Made by a program: the position numbers and the translations under genes. DNA of 64,000 bases from Citrobacter europaeus. GTDB taxonomy: Bacteria > Pseudomonadota > Gammaproteobacteria > Enterobacterales > Enterobacteriaceae. The stretch lies in contig CP083650.1 of NCBI GenBank assembly GCA_020099315.1, positions 2,728,001 to 2,792,000 on the forward strand, read 5' to 3'. Below are positions 17,102-25,375 of the stretch, one piece after another (position 1 is the first letter of the stretch; each line of letters begins with the position of its first letter). The notes under the pieces are model-generated. The model worked only from the letters and a program-made list of their open reading frames with translations, was not told where the DNA came from and searched no databases.

Positions 17102-18085
17102 TTATTTAAACTGTTTGAGGAAACGCAGATCGTTTTCGAAGAAAGAACGCAGATCGGTAACGCCGTAACGCAGCATGGTCAGACGCTCCATACCCATACC
17201 GAATGCAAAACCAGAGTAGATTTCCGGATCGATGCCGACGTTACGCAGCACGTTCGGGTGAACCATCCCGCAACCCAGCACTTCCAGCCATTTACCGTTT
17301 TTGCCCATCACGTCCACTTCCGCAGAAGGTTCGGTGAACGGGAAGTAGGAAGGACGGAAACGAACCTGCAGGTCTTCTTCAAAGAAGTTGCGCAGGAAAT
17401 CGTGCAGCGTGCCTTTCAGGTTGGTGAAGTTGATGTTGGTATCAACAATCAGCCCTTCCATCTGATGGAACATTGGGGTGTGCGTCTGATCGTAATCGTT
17501 ACGATATACACGGCCCGGGGCGATAATACGGATCGGCGGTTGTTTTTCCTTCATGGTGCGGATTTGCACGCCGGAAGTTTGCGTACGCAGCAGACGTGTC
17601 GCGTCAAACCAGAAAGTGTCGTGGTCAGCGCGCGCCGGGTGATGGCCAGGAATATTCAGCGCATCGAAGTTATGATAGTCATCTTCGATTTCTGGACCCG
17701 TTGCCACGGTAAAGCCCAGCTCACCGAAGAAACTTTCAATTCTGTCGATAGTACGCGTTACCGGATGCAGACCGCCGTTTTCGATACGACGCCCAGGCAA
17801 AGAGATATCGATCGTTTCTTCAGCCAGACGGGCATTCAGCGCGGCATTTTCTAATTCGGCTTTACGCGCGTTCAGTGCTTGCTGAACCTGCTCTTTGGCA
17901 ACGTTTATCACCGCACCTGCAGCCGGGCGCTCTTCTGCCGGCAGTTCGCGCAGGGTAGTCATCTGAAGGGTCAGGTGCCCTTTCTTGCCCAAATATTCGA
18001 CGCGGACATTGTCTAACGCGGCAACATCTGAAGCCTGGTTAATGGCGGCCGTTGCACTGGCAACCAGCTCTGCGAGATGTGACAT
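17102..18085 (-). CDS. pheS: Phenylalanyl-tRNA synthetase alpha subunit
   Basis: Catalytic subunit charging tRNA(Phe). The 327-residue protein has an N-terminal coiled coil (residues 1-85) and class II aminoacyl-tRNA synthetase motifs: motif 2 around FRPSYFPFTEPSAEVDV and motif 3 around GFAFGMGMERLTMLRYG. The Phe-pocket segment ends with Ala in FAFGMG, as in the wild-type enzyme. Expression is set by the upstream pheM leader and attenuator. An inverted-repeat-bounded element (18127-18212) separates the attenuator from this gene. Confidence 0.98.
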   Translation of the reverse strand: MSHLAELVASATAAINQASDVAALDNVRVEYLGKKGHLTLQMTTLRELPAEERPAAGAVINVAKEQVQQALNARKAELENAALNARLAEETIDISLPGRRIENGGLHPVTRTIDRIESFFGELGFTVATGPEIEDDYHNFDALNIPGHHPARADHDTFWFDATRLLRTQTSGVQIRTMKEKQPPIRIIAPGRVYRNDYDQTHTPMFHQMEGLIVDTNINFTNLKGTLHDFLRNFFEEDLQVRFRPSYFPFTEPSAEVDVMGKNGKWLEVLGCGMVHPNVLRNVGIDPEIYSGFAFGMGMERLTMLRYGVTDLRSFFENDLRFLKQFK

Positions 18086-18126
18086 GATTTTCCTCGTTAT
18101 GTTGCGATATTCACTAGTCGCTCATC

Positions 18127-18212
18127 TATACGCAAAACCATTCAAGTTGTATCAACGCGGCAAAAGAGCAAATGCAGCCAATACAGAGACAACTTGAAGG
18201 ATGACGCGTATA
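18127..18212. repeat. Short inverted-repeat-bounded intergenic element (deleted copy of the 38694-38818 repeat)
   Basis: The 86-base element has outer ends TATACGC/GCGTATA and inner arms TTCAAGTTGT (18141-18150) and ACAACTTGAA (18189-18198). Its right part (GCAGCCAA..., ACAACTTGAAGGATGACG) parallels the right part of the longer element at 38694-38818, so the two look like members of one family with an internal deletion here. Confidence 0.6.
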
Positions 18213-18239
18213 AAAAAAGCCTCCACCAGGGAGGCTTTT
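18212..18239 (-). terminator. pheST attenuator terminator
   Basis: AAAGCCTCC/GGAGGCTTT form a 9-bp stem around a 5-base loop, followed on the minus strand by seven T residues. It lies between pheM and pheS and is the terminator of the classical Phe-tRNA-sensing attenuator. Confidence 0.92.
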
Positions 18240-18284
18240 AGGCGCTGTTTTCCGTTTCTTCTTTCACGCGCAAGCCTCCTGAGT

Positions 18285-18329
18285 TCAGGTGCTAAAGTAA
18301 AAGAAGAAGCGGAAAATAGCAGCATTCAT
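18285..18329 (-). CDS. pheM: pheST attenuation leader peptide
   Basis: Encodes [14 protein letters not shown], identical as I recall it to the 14-residue E. coli PheM, with five phenylalanines. Stalling of ribosomes on its Phe codons when Phe-tRNA(Phe) is scarce prevents formation of the downstream terminator and allows pheST transcription. The start ATG is at 18329 and the TGA ends at 18285, 46 bases before the terminator hairpin. Confidence 0.95.
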
Positions 18330-18420
18330 GCTTGCGTTACCTTGTGTGGTAAAAAAACCGGACAACCGTTATTGAAAAGGCTTACGGATAAATTGTCAAC
18401 TAATTGATTGCGCTACAAAT

Positions 18421-18449
18421 AAAAGAGAGGGAGCCAGGCTCCCTCTTTT
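18421..18449 (-). terminator. Terminator/hairpin after rplT
   Basis: AGAGGGAG and CTCCCTCT pair around a CCAGG loop, with T-rich sequence beyond it on the minus strand. In E. coli part of the transcription from the infC-rplT unit continues into pheM, so termination may be partial. Confidence 0.8.
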
Positions 18450-18456
18450 CACCGGC

Positions 18457-18813
18457 TTATGCCAGAGCTGCTTTCGCTTTTTCGACCAGAGCGGTGAACG
18501 CTACTTTGTCGAATACTGCGATGTCAGCCAGGATCTTACGGTCGATTTCAACAGAGGCTTTTTTCAGGCCGTTGATGAATTTGCTGTAAGAAATACCGTT
18601 CTGACGTGCTGCTGCGTTGATACGCGCAATCCACAGTTGACGGAACTGACGCTTTTTCTGACGACGGTCACGATAAGCGTACTGACCAGCTTTGATAACA
18701 GCCTGGAAGGCAACGCGGTATACGCGAGAACGCGCACCGTAGTAGCCTTTAGCTTGTTTCAAAATTTTCTTGTGACGTGCACGGGCAACTACACCACGTT
18801 TTACGCGAGCCAT
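18457..18813 (-). CDS. rplT: 50S ribosomal protein L20
   Basis: Early-assembly ribosomal protein of the large subunit and translational repressor of rpmI-rplT in E. coli. The 118-residue protein starts MARVKRGVVARARHKK and has the basic N-terminal tail and the globular C-terminal domain. It is 55 bases after rpmI. Length and sequence match E. coli. Confidence 0.98.
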   Translation of the reverse strand: MARVKRGVVARARHKKILKQAKGYYGARSRVYRVAFQAVIKAGQYAYRDRRQKKRQFRQLWIARINAAARQNGISYSKFINGLKKASVEIDRKILADIAVFDKVAFTALVEKAKAALA

Positions 18814-18868
18814 ATGTGCTCTCCTGTATCTATATTCTTAGTAAAAAAATGAATTAAACGTTAACGGC

Positions 18869-19066
18869 TTATGCGTACGGCAGGCACGCGATAACCAGAC
18901 CCAGATCGCCTTTAGACACGAGGCCTTTTGGACGCAGGTGACGTTTACGCTTAGTAGATTTTTTGGTCAGAATATGACGCAGGTTTGCGTGCTTACGCTT
19001 AAATCCACCACCACCGGTTTTTTTGAAGCGCTTAGCAGCACCGCGTACGGTCTTAATTTTTGGCAT
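18869..19066 (-). CDS. rpmI: 50S ribosomal protein L35
   Basis: A 65-residue, very basic ribosomal protein (MPKIKTVRGAAKRFKKTGGG). The frame is open further upstream (to 19081), but the ATG at 19066 gives the universal N terminus. It lies between infC and rplT. In E. coli L20 represses this gene through a pseudoknot that includes upstream sequence; I did not try to fold it here. Confidence 0.98.
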   Translation of the reverse strand: MPKIKTVRGAAKRFKKTGGGGFKRKHANLRHILTKKSTKRKRHLRPKGLVSKGDLGLVIACLPYA

Positions 19067-19162
19067 TTTAATAACTTCCACTTCGCATTGTTAATAAACG
19101 AAACGTAGGCGAACAACGGCTGTGGAACCCGCAGGCTCCACAGACATTGCTACTTGAAGGCC

Positions 19163-19705
19163 TTACTGTTTCTTCTTAGGAGCGAGCACCATGATCATCT
19201 GGCGGCCTTCGATCTTCGTAGGGAAGGATTCGACTACTGCCAGTTCACTCAGATCGTCACGGACGCGGTTGAGCACTTCCATACCGATCTGTTGGTGGGC
19301 CATCTCACGACCGCGAAAACGCAGCGTGATCTTAGCCTTATCGCCATCTTCCAGAAAGCGTACCAGGCTGCGGAGTTTTACCTGGTAATCGCCATCGTCG
19401 GTACCAGGACGGAATTTAATTTCCTTAACCTGGATAACTTTTTGCTTTTTCTTCTGTTCCTTAGAAGACTTACTCTTTTCATAAAGGAACTTGCCGTAGT
19501 CCATAATACGACAAACTGGCGGTTCGGCGTTAGGGCTGATTTCAACTAAATCTACTCCAGCTTCTTCAGCTTTTTCGATCGCTTCTCTCAGACTCACAAT
19601 ACCCAAAGCTTCGCCTTCCAGACCTGTTAAGCGAACTTCCAGGGCGCGAATCTCGCCATTGATACGATTCGGACGTGCCGTTTGAACTCGTTTTCCGCCT
19701 TTAAT
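19163..19705 (-). CDS. infC: Translation initiation factor IF-3 (AUU start codon)
   Basis: IF-3 keeps ribosomal subunits apart and checks initiator codon and tRNA. Using ATT at 19703-19705 as start gives a 180-residue protein beginning MKGGKRVQTARPNRINGEI, the E. coli length; the first ordinary start (19606) would lose 33 conserved residues. The ribosome site GGAGG lies inside the 3' end of thrS, whose stop ends 3 bases before the start. The AUU start is the known basis of IF-3 autoregulation. Confidence 0.96.
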   Translation of the reverse strand: MKGGKRVQTARPNRINGEIRALEVRLTGLEGEALGIVSLREAIEKAEEAGVDLVEISPNAEPPVCRIMDYGKFLYEKSKSSKEQKKKQKVIQVKEIKFRPGTDDGDYQVKLRSLVRFLEDGDKAKITLRFRGREMAHQQIGMEVLNRVRDDLSELAVVESFPTKIEGRQMIMVLAPKKKQ

Positions 19706-19708
19706 ACC

Positions 19709-21637
19709 TTATTCCTCCAGTTGTTGAAGACTGCGGCTGCGAATCTCTTGTTGCAGCTTCTCAATCACTTCATTTACGTCCAGGCTGCCCAAGTCTTTGC
19801 CACGACGGGTGCGCACGGCAACTTTGCCTGCTTCTACCTCTTTGTCGCCACAGACCAACATGTAAGGGACACGACGTAAAGTGTGCTCGCGGATTTTAAA
19901 GCCAATCTTCTCATTTCTCAAGTCTGCTTTTACACGAATACCCGCATTTTGTAGTTTCTGCGTTAATTCGTTAACGTATTCAGACTGAGAATCGGTGATG
20001 TTCATGACAACAACCTGAACCGGCGCAAGCCAGGTCGGGAAGAAGCCAGCGAACTCTTCGGTCAGGATACCGATGAAACGTTCCATCGACCCAAGAATTG
20101 CGCGGTGAATCATAACCGGCACCTGACGCTCGTTATTTTCGCCAACATAAGAGGCGCTTAAACGGGACGGCAGGGAGAAGTCCAGCTGTACAGTACCGCA
20201 CTGCCATGCACGATCGAGGCAGTCATACAGGGTAAATTCAATTTTCGGACCGTAGAATGCGCCCTCACCCAGTTGGAACTCAAACGGGATGTTGTTTTCT
20301 TCCAGCGCAACGGCCAGGTCAGCTTCAGCACGGTCCCACATTTCATCGCTGCCGATACGTTTTTCGGGGCGAGTGGACAGTTTGACGACGATTTTCTCGA
20401 AGCCAAAGGTGCTGTACATATCGTAGACCATACGAATGCAAGCGTTAACTTCATCACGGATCTGCTCTTCTGTACAGAAGATATGCGCATCATCCTGAGT
20501 GAAGCCACGAACACGCATCAGGCCATGCAGCGCGCCTGACGGCTCATTACGGTGGCAGCTACCAAACTCTGCCATACGCAACGGCAGATCGCGATAGGAT
20601 TTCAGACCCTGATTGAAGATCTGCACGTGGCCTGGGCAGTTCATGGGCTTAATGCAGTATTCACGGTTCTCAGAGGAGGTCGTGAACATTGCATCTTTGT
20701 AGTTATCCCAGTGACCTGTTTTTTCCCACAGCACGCGGTCCATCATGAACGGACCTTTAACTTCCTGATACTGGTATTCTTTCAGTTTTGAGCGAACAAA
20801 GACTTCCAGTTCACGGAAGATAGTCCAGCCATCGTTATGCCAGAACACCATACCCGGCGCTTCTTCCTGCATGTGATACAGGTCAAGCTGCTTGCCGATT
20901 TTACGGTGGTCGCGTTTGGCCGCTTCTTCCAGACGTTGCAGATAGGCATTCAGGGCTTTTTTATCTGCCCATGCAGTACCATAAATACGCTGCAGCATCT
21001 TGTTATTGCTGTCGCCACGCCAGTATGCCCCAGCGGTCTTCATCAGTTTGAAGTGATGGCAGAAACGCATGTTCGGCACGTGCGGGCCACGGCACATATC
21101 GACATATTCTTCATGATGGTACAAGCCAGGCTTGTCATCATGGGCGATGTTTTCATCAAGAATAGAGACTTTATAGGTCTCGCCACGCTTCACGAAGGTT
21201 TCACGCGCTTCGTACCAGCTGACTTTCTTCTTAATGACATCGTAGTTTTTCTCAGCGAGCTCGTGCATCCGCTTCTCGAGCGCGTCGACGTCTTCCTGGG
21301 TTAACGTACGGTCAAGATCGATATCGTAGTAAAAACCGTTATCAACAACCGGTCCGATCGCCATTTTGGTGTGCGGCCAGAGTTGTTTGATCGCGTGCCC
21401 TAACAGGTGCGCACAGGAGTGACGAATGATCTCCAGACCTTCTTCATCCTTCGCGGTGATGATGGAGAGCTTCGCATCATGCTCAATCAGATCGGAAGCA
21501 TCTACCAGCTCACCGTCAACACGGCCAGCAATAGTGGCTTTCGCCAGACCTGGACCGATGTCCAGCGCAACATCCATGGGGCTTACAGCGTGGTCGTAAT
21601 GGCGTTGGCTGCCATCAGGAAGAGTAATAACAGGCAT
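19709..21637 (-). CDS. thrS: Threonyl-tRNA synthetase
   Basis: Charges tRNA(Thr) and edits Ser-tRNA(Thr). The 642-residue protein equals E. coli ThrRS. Domains are N1 TGS (1-62), the N2 editing domain with HSCAHLLGHA (about 71-80), the class II catalytic core containing the zinc ligands (NCPGH, HRNEPSGALHGL) and the C-terminal anticodon-binding domain (from about 535, WLAPVQVVVMNI). The leader at 21638-21690 keeps the operator hairpin by which ThrRS represses its own translation. It is the first gene of the translation block. Confidence 0.98.
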   Translation of the reverse strand: MPVITLPDGSQRHYDHAVSPMDVALDIGPGLAKATIAGRVDGELVDASDLIEHDAKLSIITAKDEEGLEIIRHSCAHLLGHAIKQLWPHTKMAIGPVVDNGFYYDIDLDRTLTQEDVDALEKRMHELAEKNYDVIKKKVSWYEARETFVKRGETYKVSILDENIAHDDKPGLYHHEEYVDMCRGPHVPNMRFCHHFKLMKTAGAYWRGDSNNKMLQRIYGTAWADKKALNAYLQRLEEAAKRDHRKIGKQLDLYHMQEEAPGMVFWHNDGWTIFRELEVFVRSKLKEYQYQEVKGPFMMDRVLWEKTGHWDNYKDAMFTTSSENREYCIKPMNCPGHVQIFNQGLKSYRDLPLRMAEFGSCHRNEPSGALHGLMRVRGFTQDDAHIFCTEEQIRDEVNACIRMVYDMYSTFGFEKIVVKLSTRPEKRIGSDEMWDRAEADLAVALEENNIPFEFQLGEGAFYGPKIEFTLYDCLDRAWQCGTVQLDFSLPSRLSASYVGENNERQVPVMIHRAILGSMERFIGILTEEFAGFFPTWLAPVQVVVMNITDSQSEYVNELTQKLQNAGIRVKADLRNEKIGFKIREHTLRRVPYMLVCGDKEVEAGKVAVRTRRGKDLGSLDVNEVIEKLQQEIRSRSLQQLEE

Positions 21638-21658
21638 GTTATATCCTTATTTGCAGTG

Positions 21659-21679
21659 GTGACCCACACGTAAGATCAC
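21659..21679 (-). promoter_or_regulatory. thrS translational operator hairpin (tRNA(Thr) anticodon mimic)
   Basis: On the minus strand GTGATC-TTACGTGTG-GGTCAC forms a stem-loop just upstream of the thrS ribosome site (AAGGAT). The loop carries CGT, the anticodon of one tRNA(Thr), as in domain 2 of the E. coli thrS operator bound by ThrRS. Confidence 0.8.
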
Positions 21680-21941
21680 ATACAAAGATTCAATATTTAA
21701 AATTATCAAAAAGGTGTGGGCTGATTCCCGCTTCACTCTGCGAAATATGTCACTGATTGCCTCAATGGCTACACTGGACCTACACCCGCTTTTTGATAAC
21801 ACCGTTTCACAGTGTACACGGCATTTCGAGCCGATCAAAGCAACAATCAACGCGTACTCTATGATGTAAATCAATTCACTGACACCCTGACGTCTTTGTT
21901 ACACTTGCAGAAAGTCATCTAATCTGAGCAGGAAAAGAACA
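21680..21941. other. Intergenic region thrS-yniD
   Basis: Non-coding region holding the thrS leader and promoter (leftward) and the yniD promoter (rightward). The E. coli arpB pseudogene found in this neighbourhood is not visible here. Confidence 0.5.
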
Positions 21942-22049
21942 ATGCCAACAAATCGCTTTGCAAAGAAACACTGGAAGATGGTTGTGATCCTACTCGTTAT
22001 TTGTGCGGCAATGCTAATGCTACGTTGGGCAGCGATGATCTGGGGTTAA
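21942..22049 (+). CDS. yniD: Small membrane protein YniD
   Basis: A 35-residue protein with a basic N terminus (MPTNRFAKKHWK) followed by one membrane helix (about residues 13-32) and the C terminus WAAMIWG. It is nearly the same as E. coli YniD, a small protein shown to be made but of unknown function. A ribosome site GCAGGAAAAG precedes the ATG. It sits between thrS and ydiY, as in E. coli. Confidence 0.87.
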   Translation: MPTNRFAKKHWKMVVILLVICAAMLMLRWAAMIWG

Positions 22050-22181
22050 AATACTGGCGCGCTGTTCCGGTTCGGATGTATTTATCAATTAAATCGAATT
22101 TGTCTGAAAAATAGCGCGTTATTGATAAGTACTAAAAATAAAACACAGATTAACTATTAAATAACCTTAACTTTAATAGAT

Positions 22182-22211
22182 AAAAGCCGGGCCAATTATT
22201 TGACCCGGTTT
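22182..22211 (-). terminator. Terminator after ydiY
   Basis: On the minus strand ACCGGGTCA and TGGCCCGGC pair (one mismatch) around AATAAT and are followed by TTTTAT. It begins four bases beyond the ydiY stop codon. The stem could also act on the yniD transcript. Confidence 0.75.
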
Positions 22212-22215
22212 GTCA

Positions 22216-22974
22216 TTACATCCGGTAGCCGAGTGAAACAGTAGTACGACGATCGGTATGTTCCGGCGCTGTTGCCGGTGGTTCAGAGTTCCAGGTGACG
22301 TTGTAAGCCACCTTTAACCCAAAGTGTTCGTTGATGGCAACGTTCAAGGCCGTTTCAGAGTTGAGCGTTGTATCGTCAGCACCGAATACCGACACGCCTT
22401 GCGTAAATTTAGTATTGTCAGTCATTTGCCACGCATAGGCCCCGGACGCATAGCCCAACGGCTGCGTTTCGGTGGTGCCATCCGTATGCTCGTCGTAGCG
22501 CACGCCAGGACCGAATTCAAAACGGAAGCTATGTACTGGTCCGTTAAGGAACTGGCGACCATAACCGGCGGTCAGCACGTCACGCTCGCGATAGCCGTTG
22601 TAACGGTCGGTCAACCAGCTTGCCTGCCCAAAGAGGTAGTCATAGTCGGTCATGTTGTAACGACTACGACCACCTACGGCATATTTCTCTGATGAACGCT
22701 CATCATTTGAAGAGGTATTGCTGGCATTTCCCCACAGAGACCACGCCGTGGTTTCACCGTACCAGGTCATGGTGGTGTCTGCGGTTAAAGAAGAACTTTT
22801 TGTGTTGCCTGACTGGGCGAGATATCCCGCGTTCAGGTTACCTTCAAAGGGTTTTTTCGCGCTGGAAGGGTCATCCATGACAGTAAAAACGGAATCATCG
22901 GCGGCAGCATGCATTGACGCAAGCAGGCCACCCGTCAGCAGTAATGCTGCGGGCACTGTCTTCAAAAGCTTCAT
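22216..22974 (-). CDS. ydiY: Outer-membrane salt-responsive family protein YdiY (DUF481)
   Basis: A 252-residue DUF481 protein with a cleavable signal peptide (MKLLKTVPAALLLTGGLLASMHAAA) and a predicted beta-barrel body ending in SLGYRM, so probably an outer-membrane protein. It matches E. coli YdiY in length and position. Its function is not known. The gene is divergent from pfkB; the 287-base gap between them is AT-rich and should hold both promoters. Confidence 0.9.
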   Translation of the reverse strand: MKLLKTVPAALLLTGGLLASMHAAADDSVFTVMDDPSSAKKPFEGNLNAGYLAQSGNTKSSSLTADTTMTWYGETTAWSLWGNASNTSSNDERSSEKYAVGGRSRYNMTDYDYLFGQASWLTDRYNGYRERDVLTAGYGRQFLNGPVHSFRFEFGPGVRYDEHTDGTTETQPLGYASGAYAWQMTDNTKFTQGVSVFGADDTTLNSETALNVAINEHFGLKVAYNVTWNSEPPATAPEHTDRRTTVSLGYRM

Positions 22975-23261
22975 TTATTAAGAGTCCGTACAACAAAAAA
23001 AGAGACCATTACGGTCTCGGAAACTTTCATATGGATCAATGACAAAAGACCCTTGAAAGGTAACAAATTATAAAAAGACTCGAATAACATAGCAATAAAT
23101 TCTTATTTCATTTTTTGAATAAGAGCGTTCCTAAACCGTTTTTTTATTTATATATCTTTGACGCAAATGTTTTAAATAAAGATATTAAAAATCATGTTGT
23201 TAATTACTTCACTTTCGCGAGGTTAAGTGCCAGACTGAGGACAGCCTAACAGGAGGTAAAG

Positions 23262-24191
23262 ATGGTACGTATCTATACGTTAACACTTGCGCCCTCTCTC
23301 GATAGCGCAACAATCACTCCGCAAATCTACCCGGAAGGTAAACTTCGCTGTACCTCGCCGGTTTTTGAACCCGGCGGCGGCGGCATCAACGTCGCTCGCG
23401 CAATTGCCCATCTTGGCGGAACCGCGACGGCTATCTTCCCTGCGGGAGGCGCTACCGGAGAGCATCTTGTCGCTCTGCTCGCCGACGAAAATGTTCCCGT
23501 ATCCACCGTCGAAGCCAAAGACTGGACCCGACAAAATCTCCATGTGCACGTTGAGTCCAGCGGCGAACAGTATCGCTTCGTCATGCCAGGTGCTGCGCTG
23601 ACCGATGACGAGTTCTACCAACTTCAGGATCAGGTGCTGGAAATAGAGTCTGGCGCGCTGCTGGTTATTAGTGGCAGTTTGCCGCCTGGCGTACAGCTTG
23701 AGAAGCTGACCCGTCTCGTTACCACGGCACAAAAACAAGGGATTCGCTGTATTGTCGATAGTTCTGGCGAAGCGCTGGCGGCGGCGTTGGCTATCGGCAA
23801 TATCGAACTGGTCAAACCTAACCTCAAAGAACTGAGCGCGCTGGTCAACCGCGAACTCACCCAGCCCGATGACGTGCGTAAAGCCGCACAGGAAATCGTT
23901 CAAAGCGGAAAAGCCCACCGCGTTGTGGTCTCGCTTGGGCCGCAAGGGGCGCTGGGCGTTGATCGCGACACCTGTGTCCAGGTGGTTCCGCCACCGGTGA
24001 AAAGTCAAAGTACCGTAGGCGCGGGCGACAGTATGGTCGGCGCCATGACGCTTAAACTCGCTGAGAACGTACCTTTTGAAGATATTGTCCGCTACGGTGT
24101 AGCAGCAGGTAGCGCCGCTACCCTGAATCAGGGTACGCGTCTGTGCGCCTTAGACGATACGCAAAAAATATATTCGTATCTTACTCAGTAA
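23262..24191 (+). CDS. pfkB: 6-phosphofructokinase II
   Basis: Minor ATP-dependent phosphofructokinase of glycolysis, unrelated to PfkA. The 309-residue protein belongs to the ribokinase/PfkB family: GGGGINVARA at 38-47 for sugar binding, the family signature at 253-257 (GAGDS) with catalytic Asp256, and VKPNLKE in the middle. A strong ribosome site ACAGGAGG precedes ATG 23262. Length matches E. coli PfkB. Confidence 0.97.
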   Translation: MVRIYTLTLAPSLDSATITPQIYPEGKLRCTSPVFEPGGGGINVARAIAHLGGTATAIFPAGGATGEHLVALLADENVPVSTVEAKDWTRQNLHVHVESSGEQYRFVMPGAALTDDEFYQLQDQVLEIESGALLVISGSLPPGVQLEKLTRLVTTAQKQGIRCIVDSSGEALAAALAIGNIELVKPNLKELSALVNRELTQPDDVRKAAQEIVQSGKAHRVVVSLGPQGALGVDRDTCVQVVPPPVKSQSTVGAGDSMVGAMTLKLAENVPFEDIVRYGVAAGSAATLNQGTRLCALDDTQKIYSYLTQ

Positions 24192-24200
24192 TGACACCTT

Positions 24201-24223
24201 CCCCCTTGTGTTGATTCAGGGGG
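24201..24223 (+). terminator. Possible terminator after pfkB
   Basis: CCCCCT and AGGGGG pair around TTGTGTTGATTC, ten bases after the pfkB stop; only ATTTG follows, so termination may be weak. Confidence 0.45.
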
Positions 24224-24408
24224 ATTTGCCCGTAAAACTGTCGGCATGGGTGTTATACGTCTATGATAAAAAATCACGTGATTACAAAGAAGTGAATCAT
24301 GTGCAACAGGACGTCTTCACATCGATGCGAGGTGAAGAAGAACGACAAACATTAAGTGCCTTTCCAGCGATGACGCGTCAGTGGTGTGCGTCAGTTCGTG
24401 TTTTTTAA
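24208..24408 (+). CDS. Hypothetical small ORF at the ydiZ position
   Basis: An open frame of up to 66 residues (starting at GTG 24208) ending ...TRQWCASVRVF. The part from about codon 10 (LSAWVLYVYDKKSRDYKEV) looks protein-like, but I do not recognise the family. E. coli has the uncharacterised ydiZ between pfkB and yniA; I cannot say whether this is its homologue, a remnant or chance. The GTG lies inside the pfkB hairpin, so a real start would more likely be further downstream. No clear ribosome site is seen. Confidence 0.3.
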   Translation: MLIQGDLPVKLSAWVLYVYDKKSRDYKEVNHVQQDVFTSMRGEEERQTLSAFPAMTRQWCASVRVF

Positions 24409-24461
24409 CCGCATTCTTGCGCTAACCTTATGATCTGGCAGACAACATGGGGAGAGACATC

Positions 24462-25322
24462 ATGTGGCAGGCTATCAGTCGTCTTTTAAGCGAGCAACTA
24501 GGTGAAGGCGAAATCGAACTGCGTAACGAACTGCCCGGCGGAGAGATCCACGCCGCATGGCATTTACGCTATGCGGGGCGCGATTTTTTCGTCAAATGCG
24601 ATGAAAGAGAGCTGTTAACCGGCTTTACGGCGGAAGCCGATCAGTTGGAGCTACTTTCTCGCAGTCAAACTGTATCTGTACCGAAAGTCTGGGCGGTAGG
24701 CGCAGACAGAGATTACAGCTTTCTGGTGATGGATTTCCTCCCTCCCCGTCCGCTTGATGCGCACAACGCTTTTATCCTCGGCCAACAGCTGGCGCATTTG
24801 CATGAATGGAGCGATCAGCCGCAGTTTGGGCTCGACTTCGATAATGCGCTCTCTACCACGCCTCAGCCCAACGCCTGGCAACGTCGCTGGTCAACCTTTT
24901 TTGCCGAGCAGCGTATTGGCTGGCAGTTGGAACTCGCCGCTGAAAAAGGCATTGCGTTTGGCAATATAGACGCCATTGTTGAGCATGTTCAGCAGCGTCT
25001 CTCTTCCCATCAACCGCAGCCGTCTCTTCTGCACGGTGATTTGTGGTCCGGGAACTGCGCTCTCGGTCCAAACGGTCCGTACATCTTCGACCCTGCCTGC
25101 TACTGGGGGGACAGAGAGTGTGACCTGGCCATGCTGCCGTTGCATACCGACCAGCCGCCGCAAATCTATGACGGCTATCAGTCTGTTTCGCCGCTACCAT
25201 TAGATTTTCTCGACAGGCAGCCTGTCTACCAGCTCTATACGCTGCTGAATCGGGCAATTTTGTTCGGGGGGCAGCATCTGGTGGTCGCGCAGAAAGCGCT
25301 GGACAGGTTACTGGCGGCTTAG
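24462..25322 (+). CDS. yniA: Fructosamine kinase family protein YniA
   Basis: A 286-residue ketosamine-3-kinase-like protein, identical in length to E. coli YniA. Relatives phosphorylate fructosamines and ribulosamines on glycated proteins, which leads to deglycation. The kinase-like pattern shows FFVKCDERE (Lys of the ATP site), the catalytic loop LLHGDLWSGNC and the metal-binding IFDPACYWGDRECDLAM. ATG 24462 is chosen over an upstream in-frame codon by homology. It is convergent with yniB. Confidence 0.93.
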   Translation: MWQAISRLLSEQLGEGEIELRNELPGGEIHAAWHLRYAGRDFFVKCDERELLTGFTAEADQLELLSRSQTVSVPKVWAVGADRDYSFLVMDFLPPRPLDAHNAFILGQQLAHLHEWSDQPQFGLDFDNALSTTPQPNAWQRRWSTFFAEQRIGWQLELAAEKGIAFGNIDAIVEHVQQRLSSHQPQPSLLHGDLWSGNCALGPNGPYIFDPACYWGDRECDLAMLPLHTDQPPQIYDGYQSVSPLPLDFLDRQPVYQLYTLLNRAILFGGQHLVVAQKALDRLLAA

Positions 25323-25328
25323 CCTGCT

Positions 25329-25366
25329 TATCAGGCCTGGCGTTTCACAACGCGGCAGGCCTGATA
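25329..25366. repeat. REP-like palindrome between yniA and yniB
   Basis: TATCAGGCCTG and CAGGCCTGATA are perfect 11-bp inverted repeats 16 bases apart, between the two convergent genes. The sequence resembles one half of enterobacterial REP/BIME units and may also stop transcription from both sides. Confidence 0.7.
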
Positions 25367-25375
25367 GACCTGCAC

